From: Solanum dulcamara | Taxonomy: Eukaryota > Streptophyta > Magnoliopsida > Solanales > Solanaceae | Reading direction: 5' to 3' | Assembly: GCF_947179165.1 (NCBI RefSeq) | Contig: NC_077242.1 | Coordinates: forward strand, 21,394,597-21,458,596 | Length of the DNA: 64,000 nucleotides | In this document: piece after piece, positions 1-11,120 of the stretch | Layout: every line of letters begins with the position of its first letter | How positions within the stretch are numbered: position 1 is the stretch's first letter | Position numbers and translations under genes: made by a program | The notes under the pieces: model-generated | Told to the model about the DNA's origin: nothing | The model's database searches: none | Seen by the model: only the letters and a program-made list of their open reading frames with translations

Positions 1-178
1 AGGACCTCCTTTTAAGATTGGTCATGACTAATAATACCGACTCCCTCCATGACTCATTTCTACGGGTCGTGTAAACATCTACAGCTCGAAGAAATAGTCA
101 TAAATTTGGGTTTAGTTCAAGATTTGAGAATTTTCTCCTTGGTTTTGACTTTCCGACTTGCAGTTGCGGGGTATTATA
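1..178 (-). repeat. 3' LTR of gypsy element 1 (partial)
   Basis: These bases align closely with 7273-7444 of the 5' LTR, for example the shared stretch around TCAAGATTTGAGAATTTTC. Only the first ~178 bases of the LTR in element sense are present; the rest lies to the left of the window. The terminal ...TCTTACA of the 5' LTR appears here as ...TATTATA, so the TG/CA terminus is mutated. Confidence 0.9.
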
Positions 179-427
179 TTATCTCTCTCTTGGAAACATT
201 CATCCTTGAATGGGATTAATTATCATAGGAAGGAAATGGAAAGGGGACTAGCAATCCAACATAAACATGACGACATCTTATAATGCATGGAACATGAAAA
301 CTTCAACTTAACATAAAATCATGACTTAAAAAATCAACTTTTTCATGAACATGCATGCATATGAATGGCATAGGAGGAAATAAATATATAAGAGTGCAAT
401 TTTATTGAATAGGAAAAACTTACTACT
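179..427 (-). other. Polypurine tract and 3' non-coding region of element 1
   Basis: On the minus strand a purine run (AAGAGAGAGATAA, plus-strand 179-192) sits directly before the 3' LTR, the position of the plus-strand primer of an LTR element. The remaining ~235 bases separate the end of integrase from this tract. I see no ORF or other signal in them. Confidence 0.75.
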
Positions 428-850
428 TTAGGATTGAGTATAGGGAAAGAGGCACGGGTATCGTTTCATCATATCCGCCTCCGCCTCCCAAGTAGCACTT
501 TCTACTTGTTGATTCCCCCATAACACTTTGACGGACTCAACTTCTTTGTTTCTTAACTTCTTAAATTGCCTGTCTAATATTTTCACCAGAACTTCCTCAT
601 AAGTCAAATCCTCCTCAACACTTACATCTTTCAAGGGCACAATAGAGTTTGGATCACCCATGAACTTCCTCAAAATAGACACATGAAACATCGGACAAAC
701 CATAGCTAACTCAAATGGCAAATCTAACTCATAAACCACTTTGCCAACACGTCTCAATATCTTGTAAGGTCTAATGTATCTAGACTCAATTTTCCTTTCT
801 TGCCAAAATGCATTACACCCTTCATGGGTGAAACCTTCAAATAGACCCAA
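428..850 (-). pseudogene. Integrase C-terminal region with chromodomain-like tail, element 1
   Basis: A 140-residue frame covers the C-terminal part of gypsy integrase. It has the SRYIRPYKILRRVGKVVYEL segment, the PMFHVSILRKF block, and a terminal chromodomain-like block (ILDRQFKKLRNKEVESVKVL, then W-G-N-Q). In chromoviruses this tail is thought to guide integration to heterochromatin. The frame is 50 bases away from integrase core at 901, which is not a multiple of three, so a frameshift separates it from the rest of pol. It closely matches the same region of element 3 at 31130-31593. Confidence 0.85.
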
Positions 851-900
851 TCATCTACTTCAAATTCAAGCTCTCTTTTTCTAACATCGAAATAAGACTT

Positions 901-1698
901 TTAACGACTTTGAACAGTCTTCAACCTCTCTCTTATAAGTCTTACCTTCTCCATAGCATTGATAACCAAATGTGAACCAATCAAGGCTATTTCAATAATT
1001 TCAAACCATCCCACTGGAGATTTACATCTCATCCCATACAATCCTTCGAAAGAAGCCATTTGGATGCTAGAGTGATAACTGTTATTATAGACAAACTCAA
1101 TCAATGACAAATGTTCATCCCAACTTCCTTTAAAATCAATAACACACGCCCTTAACATATCCTCTAAAGTTTGGATTGTTATTTTAGCTTGACCATCGGT
1201 TTGAGGATGAAAAGCGGTACTTAACTTCACCTTTGTATCGAGACCCTTTTGAAATGACTTCCAAAAATATGAAGTGAATTGTGTACCTCGATCCGATATG
1301 ATGGACAAGAGAACACCATGAAGTCATACTAATAGACGAACATACAACTTAGTATAATGTTCGGCACCATAAGACGTCTTAATCGGTAGAAAATAAGCCA
1401 ACTTGGTCATCTGATCTACAACAATCCAAATGGAATCATGTTGCTTCTTAGTACGAGGCAAACCTGTTACAAAATCTATATTTACATCTTCCCACTTCCA
1501 AGTAGGAATTTCAATGTCTTGGGTTAGACCTCCCGGTCTTTGATGTTCAACTTTAACTTGTTGGCAATTTGGATATGTAGCTACAAAATCTGCTATGTCC
1601 TTCTTTATGCCATTCCACCAATACATTTCTCTCAAGTCACGATACATCTTGGTGGAACTTAGATAAATCGAGTACTGGGAACTATAGGTCTCATTCAA
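901..1698 (-). pseudogene. Integrase zinc-binding and catalytic core, element 1
   Basis: Two frames in the same register (1324-1698 and 901-1308) hold the integrase. The first has the C-C half of the HHCC finger (YPNCQQVKVEHQRPGG) and the first catalytic Asp in VNIDFVTGLP. The second begins at SIISDRGTQF, with the second Asp, and runs through STAFHPQTDGQA. Where family members have GQAER with the catalytic Glu, this copy reads GQAKI, so the third acid of the DDE triad appears lost. In-frame stops near 901 and 1324 also break it. Integrase inserts the cDNA into the host chromosome; this copy is judged inactive. Confidence 0.88.
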
Positions 1699-1701
1699 TA
1701 T

Positions 1702-2409
1702 CTACTCTCTCAATCCATCAACGTTAGGTACACACAAACGACCTTGGTAACGTAGCACACCATCTTCCTCTTGGGAGAAAGCCTCAATGGATGTTTTGAC
1801 AACCGACTTCATTAACTCAACCAACATTAGATCTTGGTCTTGCTTGGACTTGACATCCACTACAAGAGATGATTCCGAACCATTATGAACAAGAATACCT
1901 CCATCATTGGAATCAACCAAATGCACCCCTAAATGTGCCAACCTATGAACATCTTTAATCAATTATTTCTTATTTTCTTCAACATGTACCACACTAATGA
2001 TGGACAATCTACTTAGTGCATTGACAACCACATTTGCCTTGCCCGGATGATACAACACACTCATAACATAATATTTCAACAACTCAAGACATATTCTTTG
2101 CTGAAGGTTCAAGTATTTTTGCTTAAACACATATTGTAAACTCTTATGATCGGTAAACAGATCCACATGGACACCATAAAGGTAGTGTCTCCAAATCTTC
2201 AAGGCAAACACAACTGCTGCTAGTTCAAGATCGTGGATTGGATAGTTCCGTTCATGCACCTTAAGTTGCCTAGAAGCATAGGCTATTACCTTAGCATGTT
2301 GCATTAATACACAACCAAGACCAACCCTTGAGGCATCATAATATACCATGAAACCATTGGACCCTTCTGGCAAGGTCAAGATAGGAGCGATAGTGAGACG
2401 ATCCTTCAA
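1702..2409 (-). pseudogene. RNase H domain and integrase linker, element 1
   Basis: The 1963-2409 frame is a gypsy RNase H, which degrades the RNA of the RNA/DNA hybrid during reverse transcription. It has a first acidic site in [11 protein letters not shown], the Glu in [16 protein letters not shown], and the third acid in [12 protein letters not shown]. It ends with the typical [18 protein letters not shown]. The adjoining 1702-1962 frame is the linker leading to the integrase HHCC finger, with the LCVPNVDGLRE motif. Both are in the RT register and are separated only by single stop codons, at 2413 and 1963. Confidence 0.87.
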
Positions 2410-2412
2410 TTC

Positions 2413-3462
2413 TTATAAACTCTTTTCACATGTTTTCAACCATTGAAACTTCACCTTTTTTTGAGTCAACTTGGTCAAATATGATGAGATCAATGAAAAC
2501 CCTTCCACAAATCTCCTATAGTATCTGGCTAGGTCCAAGAAACTCCCAATGTCTGAAGGAGATAATGGTCTAGGCCACTTTTTAACAACTTCAGTTTTCT
2601 TAGGATCAACCATTATTCCTTCATCAAACATAATGTGAACAAGGAAGGCCACCTCCCTTAACCAAAACTCAAATTTGTTGAACATTGCAAATAGTTGTTT
2701 GTCTCTTAGAGTTTGCAACACAATCCTCAAGTGATTTACATGCTCCTCCTCATTCCAAGAGTAAACCAACATATCGTCAATGAATACTATCACAAACATA
2801 TCTAAATATTGCTTGAACACCCTATTTATTAAATCCATGAAAGCCGCGGGAGCATTGGTCAAACCAAACGACATGACTAGAAACTCATAATGGCCATACC
2901 TCGTATGAAATGCCATTTTGAGAATGTCACACTCCCTCACCCTCAATTGGTGATAACCAGAACGAAGGTCTATTTTGGAGAAGTAACTTGCCCCTTGTAA
3001 TTGATCAAATAAGTCATCTATCCTCAAAATTGGATACTTTTTTTTGATAGTTACCTTATTCAATTGTCGATAATTAATGCACATATATAGTGAACCATCC
3101 TTCTTTCTAACAAATAATACGGGAGCACCCCATAGAGAAATACTTAGCATAATGAGCCCCTTATCTAACAAGTCTTTCAATTGATCCTTCAACTCCTTTA
3201 ATTCCGCAAGAGCCATCCGGTACGGAGGAATATAAATAGTTTGATTATCTGAAAGAATGTCTATACCAAAATCAATCTCCCTTTTGGGAGGGACACTAGG
3301 TAAATCATTGGGAAACACATCCAAAAACTTGTTTAAAATGGGGACCGACTCTAGGGTTGGGGCTTTAGAAATCTCATTTATAACCCTTACAAGATGATAA
3401 ATACAACCCTTGGAAATCATCTTTCGAGCTTTAAGGTACGAAATAAATTGACCTTTAAACAC
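2413..3462 (-). pseudogene. Reverse transcriptase, element 1
   Basis: This 349-residue frame is the longest open stretch of pol in the element. Motifs appear in order: [14 protein letters not shown], then [71 protein letters not shown], and the catalytic box [11 protein letters not shown] with both aspartates. The polymerase core therefore looks intact. RT copies the element RNA into cDNA in the cytoplasmic particle. The frame runs on into RNase H after one TAA at 2413-2415. Confidence 0.92.
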
Positions 3463-3519
3463 AGAGTTACTACCCTTCTATTCTAGGACCAACTCATTCG
3501 GTAATTGAAACTTAACCAC

Positions 3520-3855
3520 TCAGGTTCTACAATCAATAGAAGCATAACATCCATATTGCCAATCCATGCTAAGGATAACATCAAAATCAGTCATCTCAAG
3601 CTCAACTAGGTCACATAGGGTAACTTTATGGAAAACCATAATCAGACAACTTCTATAGACTCTTTTAGCCACAATCGACTCACCTACGGGAGTATAAATG
3701 GAGAAAGACTCTAACAATGTCTCGGGAATAACATCAAACCTCATAGCCACATAAGGGGAAACAAAAGATAAATTTACATCCGGATCAAGCAAAGCATAAC
3801 CATCATAGTGAAAGACCCATAATGTATCGATAACAACATCGGGAGTCTCCTCCAC
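3520..3855 (-). pseudogene. Aspartic protease, element 1
   Basis: The frame shows the retropepsin-like fold of gypsy elements: GYALLDPDVNLSFVSPYVAM, then a hydrophobic MTDFDVILSMDWQYG segment that matches the usual DFDVILGMDWL. Family members normally carry DPGAT or DSGAT at the active site; here GAT is replaced by DVN, while the catalytic Asp is kept. The protease would cut Gag-Pol. It is in register with RT, 19 codons upstream, behind one stop. Confidence 0.83.
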
Positions 3856-3933
3856 TTCTTGCCTACCATAGAGAGAATATAACCTATTGTTGCGTTGACC
3901 ACCCTTTGGTTGCCCATGGCCACCTTGAGCAAC

Positions 3934-4984
3934 CTAGCCTTGAGGACGACCATCTTTTACCTTGCATTCCTTAGCATGATGACCCGTCTTACCACACCGG
4001 CAACATACATTCAACCTGGCTAGACATTCACACTTGTGGTTCCTACCACACTTCTTGCATGCGAGAGTAACTTGGCCTATAGGAGTACCTCCTTGAGGTT
4101 TAGGTCTAGGCACCCTATCTTTGTCAAACCTTGGAGTAGTAGCATTAGAATACCCTTGGTCGGAGTACTTTTGGCGAAACCGAGGACGTCCACCACTTCC
4201 AGACTTAGCATGAGAAAATTCACTATCATCGGTCCTTGGCCTCTTAGACTCCCCATTCTTCACCTTTAGCTTCTTACTTTCTACTTGCTCCGCATAGGTC
4301 ATGAGTCTAGATATATTCATCTCTCGAATCAACATCGCCATTTTGCATTCTATTGCAACGATGTTTGACACACTCGATATGAACTTGCTCATATGAGCTC
4401 TTGAGTCGGCAACCCTGAATAGAGCATATTTTGACAATTGAGAAAACTTGAGGGCATACTCCCTCACACTCATACCGCCTTGCTTAAGGTTGATAAACTC
4501 TTGCACCTTGGCCTCCCTTAACTCTAGTGGGAAAAAATGATCAAGAAACACCCCTTTGAACTCCTCCCAAGTCACGTGCTCCGTCTCTCTTGGCCTCTTA
4601 CCTTTCTATTTAACAAACCAAATTTGAGAAACACCCCTCAATTGGTACGTAGCCAACTCCGCCTTTTCAACCGGGCTAATCCCCATGATCTTAATAATTT
4701 TATGGATTCTACCGACAAACTCTTGGGATCCTCATAACTTTAGAAACCCAAAACTCTAGAGGATTCATCCTTATGAAATCGCAAACTCTTGTTGCCACCG
4801 TACTACCATTCGAATTCAGAAGAGCAACCACCTCACAATTTACTTGAGCTGTAATGGCTTGAGAAAGTACTTGAAAAGCCGCTCAGAACTCGATATTGAA
4901 AACTTGATCGTTCAAAAGATCATTCAAAGCTTGTTTATTCTCTTCAACCATGTTTTTTCTATCGAGGTATCTTCATGGAGGCAT
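3934..4984 (-). pseudogene. Gag, element 1
   Basis: The 3934-4575 part is open. It holds the retrotransposon gag core (FFPLELREAKVQEFINLKQG, then MSVREYALKFSQLSKYA), a basic Ser/Gly-rich linker, and a CCHC zinc knuckle CRCGKTGHHAKEC. The N-terminal part (4576-4984) is recognisable but carries stops. A likely start ATG at 4982-4984 is followed after two codons by TGA, where related gags continue with Arg. Gag forms the virus-like particle and packages RNA. It is followed in the same register by the protease. Confidence 0.85.
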
Positions 4985-5183
4985 ACTCTGAAAATTGCAA
5001 AGAGAAAGCATTAGAGGGAAAAGACTTAACCACTCTACTGCACGATATAGATCATGAAAGAAGTGAGACTTTTCCTAAGATGTTTTTTAGCCTCCTATTT
5101 ATAGATGTGGCGTGATTCACACCAATAAATAAGACTCTACTTAACATAACATATTAGACTCTCTAGGACTCTTCTAAATCTTG

Positions 5184-5200
5184 TGTTCTGATATTAAGTT
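5184..5200 (-). other. Primer-binding site, element 1
   Basis: Minus-strand sequence directly after the 5' LTR reads AACTTAATATCAGAACA. This is a degraded form of the AACTTGGTATCAGAGC tRNA-Met primer site seen intact in the other elements of this window. Confidence 0.75.
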
Positions 5201-7444
5201 TGTTATAACTCGACCTAGGGCCTAGTCGTAACACGACGATCGAAATGTGAGGGACCCTAACCATAAGCCATCTTAGCATGCATCGCATAAATAAGGTAAA
5301 GAATAATATAAAGATGAGCAAAAGTAATCATTAAGTGGGGAATGAGACTAAGGGAAATCAACTCTATAAACGTCCAATCCGGACTACACCAATGAGTATT
5401 GTCTAAAAATGCCTCTAGTCTATTCTTTGATGGAGGCTTAGGACAAGTTTCTAGCTCACCCTAAAAATAGAAGAAAGTGAAAAACAATAGTAACATGAAT
5501 AAAAGTCCAATCCTCGGTAGAATGAGGACTTACCAATATTTTTGAAATCTAAAGAAATCTCTAGCTACGAGTAGGATGATCATGAGTGTCATCCGTCCCT
5601 ATATTATGAGACAATGTAGGCAAAATATATGTCAGTACGTTTGAATGTACTAAGTATGTGAGGTATGCATGAATAAGTAAAAGAACGTAATCAATATGCC
5701 ATAAGATGCATGACCAATCATAATGAACTTGAGTATAACTTAAAAGAAATTTAAAACATAAGAAAATCATGGTCAATGTATATCATAAGAATTTTATCAT
5801 AAACTCATAACTTGACATCTCATACTTAACTCTAACTTATGTGGGATAGGACCTTTAATTGTAAACTAAGATCATGTGAACTATTACATGGATTCTAATG
5901 ACTCCTGCATCGAGACAAGCCTATGACTCCTACATCAAAATAGGGTAGGCTACCTTGCCAGGGCGTACTCTAAAAGTAACTATTCAACTGGGCTATGTAG
6001 ATCTATTAGATAGGATATGAAGGCAACCTACGTGGGCAACGTAGTTTGGGACTTTAGGTTGCTACTAGGATTCCCTTGGGTAACTAACTGCGTTACCGGA
6101 CCGAACCCCACCTAGAAGCGCTCTCGGTGCTTAGTTAATATCCCAATGGAAACTCATAAACATAATCATAACATAGTAGGAAAATATAGTAACTACCTAT
6201 CAATCCATCTTTAAAACATATTAGGAATAGCTCATCTACTTGGTGATTGAAAAGAATCTATAACTTCGATGAAAATTGTCTTTATCACCATCTTTAAAAT
6301 ATCTTTTGATCTTAACTCTGAGCATCATCATAACTTTAACTTTAGAATCATAAATCTCAACTTTAACTCATACAAAACTTTCATTGAAAATCATTTAACT
6401 TATTATCAACTCATAAACTCTTCTTAACTTCATAATCATAACTTGAAAATATAGCTTTATGATGGGCATATGTAATTCAACTTGAAATCATACAATTCAT
6501 ATGAGAACATGCATATAAAGATCATTGATAACATTTAAAAATGAAATTAAACCAGCCCCATGCAATTCATCAAAACTAAGAGTTCGTAATCAAAAGAAAA
6601 TTGAATGAAAACTTGAGGAATCGTTGGAACTTCACGAATAAAAAGATCCTATGAATTAATTACCACATACCTTGCTAGAATTTACTAAGAATTGAAGAAG
6701 AAAGTTTGTAGAAATATGGAAACCCTAGCTTTAGCTTAAAGAGGAAACCTTGAGAGACTTTGTTCTTGCCTTAAAAAAGTTTAGGAGAATGAATTGAATA
6801 GGAGGATAATTTGAAGAATTTAATATCTATAGACTTTGAACTTGGCAATAAAAATATCTAGATTCATTGAACCGAATGAAAAGACAAAATTGCCCTTCAT
6901 TAAAATCTGAAAGTTTACCTTACAGATCCCTTTCTATGGGTCATCTTAGTAATGACATGTTGTTTAAACTACTCGTCCTGCAGGTTTGAAATTCGAGTCT
7001 GTAAAGTTTTGAAATGGGTAAGGTTTACGGTCCATCATCTTGTCTACGGTTCGTCCTGTTGACTCTTCCTGCAGGTCCCAAAAAACCTATAAATTTGAGA
7101 GTCTCAAGATTTTGATTATGAGTCATTTCTACAAATCATAATATTTCTTACGGGTCGTCATGTCAATTCGTAGACTTGACTTTGAGGGACCCTTGAAACT
7201 TGGCTCTAAAGTCTTCCTACGAGCTGTGTCTACGGGTTGTCTGTGTGAGAACGGGTCATAATAGTGAAACATAGGACCTCTCTTTAAGTTTGGTAATGAC
7301 TAACAATAATGACTCCCTCCGTGACTCGTTTCTACGGGTTATGTAAACTTCTACGGCTCGTAGAGATAGTCGTAAATTTGGGTTCAGTTCAAGATTTGAG
7401 AATTTTCTCCTTGGTTCCGACTTTCCAACTTGCGGGGTCTTACA
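5201..7444 (-). repeat. 5' LTR of gypsy element 1
   Basis: The LTR begins TGTTATAACT and ends GGTCTTACA on the plus strand (TG...CA), 2244 bases. The high-coordinate end matches the partial 3' LTR at 1-178. The end next to the primer site matches the 3' end of the element 3 LTRs (CGTGTTACGACTAGG against 36137 onward), so elements 1 and 3 belong to related families. It has no coding content of its own. Short ORFs called in it are chance. Confidence 0.9.
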
Positions 7445-8050
7445 CAAGGATTCTTCAATGTGGATATTTAGTCGTTGAAGCTAGATTATATCTGAATTCT
7501 TCATTGTCTTTGTAGCTTTCAGTGTCATATGTAGATCTCCCTCTAAGATATATAACTTATCTCATTTATTCCCTTTTACCAAAATGGTCTTTATTTTTTT
7601 GTCCTAAACTACAAAATCTTGGTTAGTATATTCTAATGAACACTCATTATCTTTCACTGATAAAATTCTTCTTGAGATCAGAAACAATAAAGACATCCTT
7701 TATTTTTCATATTTTTATTTTCAATGTGAGTAATTAGAAGTTTATTTCCATCACCAACCATGACAACATTACTTCATTTTAAGGTAGATGAATTTATAAG
7801 AATACTTATAAATTGCATTATATGATTGGTGACACCTGAATCTATGTAGAGATTGTTATCACTTGGAATATTCAAGGACATTGCAACAAATGCTTATAGA
7901 TTTTCTTGTTGCATCTGATATGAGTAGTCCCATCAATAAAAATAAATTAGGATTGTGTGATTATTTATTCCACAAATTTGGTATGCATTATTAGACCTTG
8001 AATCCTTATTTCTCTGGTTGTTAATATTTCTAGAAAATCTTTTACCTGCT
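7445..8050 (-). pseudogene. Copia-type gag/protease remnant
   Basis: On the minus strand a single broken frame reads, in order, a gag zinc-knuckle region (YQICGINNHTI, then WDYSYQMQQENL), the copia protease active site YIDSGVTNHI, the VVMVGDGNKLLITHI block, and the pre-integrase ILSVKDNECSLEYTNQDFVV block. This order and these motifs are diagnostic of Ty1/copia elements. Several stops interrupt it. The RT and integrase parts are absent: it is cut off at 7444 by element 1 and passes into the LINE near 8050. It is a dead fragment. Confidence 0.82.
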
Positions 8051-8331
8051 AATAGAAATATCCTCCAACTGGCTCATGCAGAATTGAGTTATATTTACAT
8101 TTTGAGTAAGAGTTTTGGAGACAAAAAGCTAGTGTTCAGTGGTTTAATAAAGGGAATAGTAACACTATTTTTTTTCACTATTTGGTGTGAGGAAGAAGAA
8201 AAAAGCTTGCTTTGAAGAGAATTATGAAGTTTGAAGGATCCTAGACTGAATCAAAAACATAAATTCTTGAGGGAGGAATTGATTTTTTTTTAAAAATTTC
8301 TGGAGGTCTAGCTACTGAACATCTTTCATTT

Positions 8332-8745
8332 TTGTGGTATATTAACCCTGGAATTTCTCATGTAGAAAATGAAGAGCTGATTAAACTGCATGAGGAAGCA
8401 GAGATTAAAAGAGTCGTGTTTGAGTTGAATGTTGAGAGTTCTTGTGCTTCTGATGATTTCTTTGGGTGCTTCTATCAACACTGTTGGGAACTTGTAGGTT
8501 CTGGTATGATTAATGTTGTTCTGGATTTTTTTCAAGGCGCTACATTTCCAAAATCAATTACTCATACTAATTTAGTATTATTACCTAAAATGGATGTTAA
8601 TCATTCCTTCTCTAAGCTTATACCTACTAGTTTGAGAAAATTTCTTAATAAAGTCATTTCTAGATTGCTTCATGATAGAATGGAAAGTTGTTTTGTTAAG
8701 GGGAGGAATATTATTGAAAATATATTGCTACTAACATTAGGTTGA
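8332..8745 (+). pseudogene. LINE reverse transcriptase, N-terminal half
   Basis: The frame contains blocks typical of plant LINE RT: the EIKRVVFELNVESSCASDDF segment, GCFYQHCWELV, then PKSITHTNLVLLPK, KVISRLLHDRM and FVKGRNIIENILL. The part between the RLLHDRM block and FVKGR, normally ~15 residues longer, is shortened. The next block, NIVIKLDMAKAYD with the first catalytic Asp, follows at ~8760 in another frame. The preceding region (8050-8330) belongs to the same ORF but is frameshifted. Confidence 0.85.
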
Positions 8746-9076
8746 GGGGCAAGCCTGATAATATTGTTATCAAACTTGATATGGCCAAGGCATATGATAT
8801 AGTAGATTGCAGATTTTTAATCAAGGTATTGGAGAAAATGAGTTTTGGTACTAATATGCTTGATATGATATAAAAGATTATTGCTAATAATTGGTATTTT
8901 GTATTAATTAATGATCAAACATATGTTTTTTTTCATTCTACAAAAGGCTGAAGCAAGGCGATTCTTTATCTCCTGCTTTTTTTATTTTAACTGTTGAGGT
9001 ATTAACTAGAGGTTTGAATCAATTGTTCTATAATGTTGATTATAGTGAATAAGGTCTTTTCAATTGGAGTGAGAAG

Positions 9077-9388
9077 TTGAATCACCTATTATATGCAGAT
9101 GATACAATCATTTTTACTGCATCAGAAAAGACATCTCTTCAGATGGTTATAGATACTTTGAAGCTTTATGAACAACAATCTGGACAACTCGTAAGCAAAG
9201 AAAATAGTTTCCGTTATTTGTTTAGCGAAGCTGCTCATAGTTCTGTTCAATTAGTTGAAGAAGTTACAGAATTTGTTAAAGAGAGTTTTTCTTTAACATA
9301 TTTGGGTTGTCTTATTGTCCATGCCAAGAAGAAGAAGATACATTTTAGAAAGCTAATCAAGAAAATGCAGAATAAATTGCAACTGTAG
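9077..9388 (+). pseudogene. LINE reverse transcriptase, YADD-box segment
   Basis: The frame starts at NHLLYADDTIIFTA, with both catalytic aspartates, and continues through the YEQQSGQLVSKENS block and SLTYLGCLI, the usual order in L1-type RT. A stop then ends the frame, but homology continues downstream (LPKEEGDLGFRSLFDVSKAL near 9580-9635). Confidence 0.88.
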
Positions 9389-10133
9389 AAAGTGAAATTA
9401 CTATCCTTTGAAGGCAAAGCCATTCTAGTTAATCATGTATTGCATATTATTCCTGTTTATTTTTTATTTTCTATTAGTCCTCCTAAGTGTTATTCATAAG
9501 ATTTTTGTAAAATTCTTATGGAATTTTAAGAAAGAGGGCAGAGCTACTGACTGAATAGCATAGGGTGATATTTGTTTACCTAAGGAGGAGGGTGATTTAG
9601 GTTTTAGATCATTGTTTGATGTTTCTAAAGCCTTGTTTGCTAGTTATGGTGGAGTTTCATATTTACTAATACAATTTGTTCTAATTACATGTGGAATAAG
9701 TATTGTAAGAGGCATAGGCTATATGTTGTTAAATAGAGAGGTGGGTCACAAGTATTAGAAAAATATGTTGCAAGCTAGGGACTTTTTTGATCAAGAGATT
9801 TGGTGGAAATCCAAAGAAGAGAATGCTAGTATGTGGTATGATAACTGAACATAACTTGAGGCTTTACATTATTAAATTCATATTTCTCAAGGTCAAAATT
9901 AGATAGAACCACTTTAGCAGCTATATACAATGAAAAAGGATGGGAAAATGAGGTATTATCTACTAATTTCAGCGAAGATATTTGCAATCACATTTTTACT
10001 CTTCTTGGAGACATCTCTACTGCTGAAGATAGATAAAGCCTAGTGGATTCCTAAAGGTGATGAAATTTAAGGTAAGTTCAGGTTGGAATTTATGAAGAAT
10101 TAGAAGAGATTCTATAAAGAATATTTTTAAAAT

Positions 10134-10322
10134 TTGGGAGAAAGGTCTACTTTTAAGGTATCTTTTCTCATGTGGAGATTATGGTTTAGAAGAATTTTTA
10201 TAGGGGAGGCTTTGATCAGAAGGAGGATTGTGGATAATGTTGTATGTTGTTGCTGTAATAATAATTCCCCAGAAACCTTCTCTCATTTGTTTGTTAATTG
10301 TCCAAATGCACATTCTATTTAG
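10134..10322 (+). pseudogene. LINE zf-RVT domain
   Basis: The frame reads FKVSFLMWRLWFRRI, then a Cys-rich stretch, then ETFSHLFVNCPNAHSI. This matches the zinc-binding domain found downstream of RT in plant LINEs (zf-RVT family). It lies between the RT part and the RNase H part in the expected order. Confidence 0.78.
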
Positions 10323-10654
10323 AAATGGTTAATAGTTGTTGCATGTTTACATTTTCCAATAGTTCAACTTAGACATAAACTAGAGGATTGGTGAAAAGTT
10401 GAGTGCTCCTAAGTTGAAGCCAATGTTCAAAGCAATTCCTGCTTTTATATATTTGCAAATTTGGAAAAGAAGGAATATGATAAAGCATGGTGGTGATATG
10501 TCTAAACAATCAATAATTTTAGAGATTCAAAGGAACATTTATTTGTTCACAAATTTTAGATATCCATGATTAAAGGATATTCCTAAAACTAGGCCTCTAA
10601 TTATCAAGTTTCTTGAAAGATACTCATCATTGACAAAGTCTAAGGTTGTGAGAT

Positions 10655-11010
10655 TGAGTCACCCGCTAGGGGTAGCTTTAAATGTAATACTGATGCTTCA
10701 TATCAATTTTAGTCAATTTTGATTCTTTAGCCTTTGGTGTCAAATATGATGAGGGTGATTGGATGCATGCACAATCTAAATTGATTAGAAATAGCTTTGT
10801 ATTGGAGGCTAAGATAAAGGCAATCAAGGAAGGATTACAATATTATTTACAGTGGAGTGTGGGAGGTTCCATGGCTGAGAACATAGGATGTTAGAATCAT
10901 TAAAAGATTGATGTTGAATCATGGGATGGAGATGATGCATAAACATAGAGAAGGAAATACCCTAGAAGATTTTCTTACTAAATCATTTGTTCATTTTGAC
11001 ATGAATTGAT
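10655..11010 (+). pseudogene. LINE C-terminal RNase H
   Basis: A broken frame reads NTDASYQF, where the first acid of RNase H sits, then a FGVKYDEGDWMHAQSK-like segment, then VLEAKIKAIKEGLQYY with the Glu. A terminal EGNTLEDFLTK-type block follows at ~10950. C-terminal RNase H domains of this kind are known in plant L1-type LINEs. It needs at least one frameshift, so it is non-functional. Confidence 0.72.
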
Positions 11011-11115
11011 AGACAACAATTTCATAAAATGCAGGAATTATCATAAATGGCCAAAGTAATTTTGCAATTAGAAAAGGATAACACTTCTAATTTGAGAATT
11101 AGAAAAGTACAGAAC

Positions 11116-11120
11116 AAAGC
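11116..11120. repeat. Target-site duplication, left, element 2
   Basis: AAAGC directly before the LTR at 11121 is repeated at 19468-19472 directly after the other LTR. An exact 5-bp match is the expected gypsy TSD length. Confidence 0.93.

Larger units (their letters stand above)
1..7444 (-). mobile_element. Ty3/gypsy LTR retrotransposon 1 (3' LTR truncated by window edge)
   Basis: Read on the minus strand the order is 5' LTR, primer site, gag, protease, reverse transcriptase, RNase H, integrase, chromodomain-like tail, polypurine tract, 3' LTR. Protease-RT-RNase H-integrase is the Ty3/gypsy order. The long LTR, the Met-tRNA primer site and the integrase tail ending in a chromodomain-like segment suggest the chromovirus Tekay/Del lineage (inference). 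Positions 1-178 match 7273-7444, which proves the two LTRs. The pol frame is unbroken from 901 to 4575 apart from isolated stop codons, and shifts once between 851 and 900. The element lies against a copia remnant at 7445, so it probably inserted into it. The other flank is outside the window, so its TSD cannot be checked. Confidence 0.93.
8050..11100 (+). mobile_element. Non-LTR retrotransposon (LINE, L1-type with RNase H), 5' truncated and decayed
   Basis: A plant LINE ORF2 is recognisable over three kilobases, in several frames. The order is a pre-RT region (ILQLAHAEL at ~8070), RT fingers and palm, the LYADDTIIF catalytic box, a thumb/C-terminal region, a zf-RVT domain and a terminal RNase H. 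No LTRs are present. The endonuclease domain is missing, so the 5' end is truncated. The 3' tail near 11040-11115 runs directly into the TSD of gypsy element 2. Numerous stops and frameshifts make it inactive. Confidence 0.88.

Noticed and set aside
4036..4737. Plus-strand ORFs over gag of element 1
   Set aside because: They are antisense shadows of a clear minus-strand gag frame and show no motif of their own.
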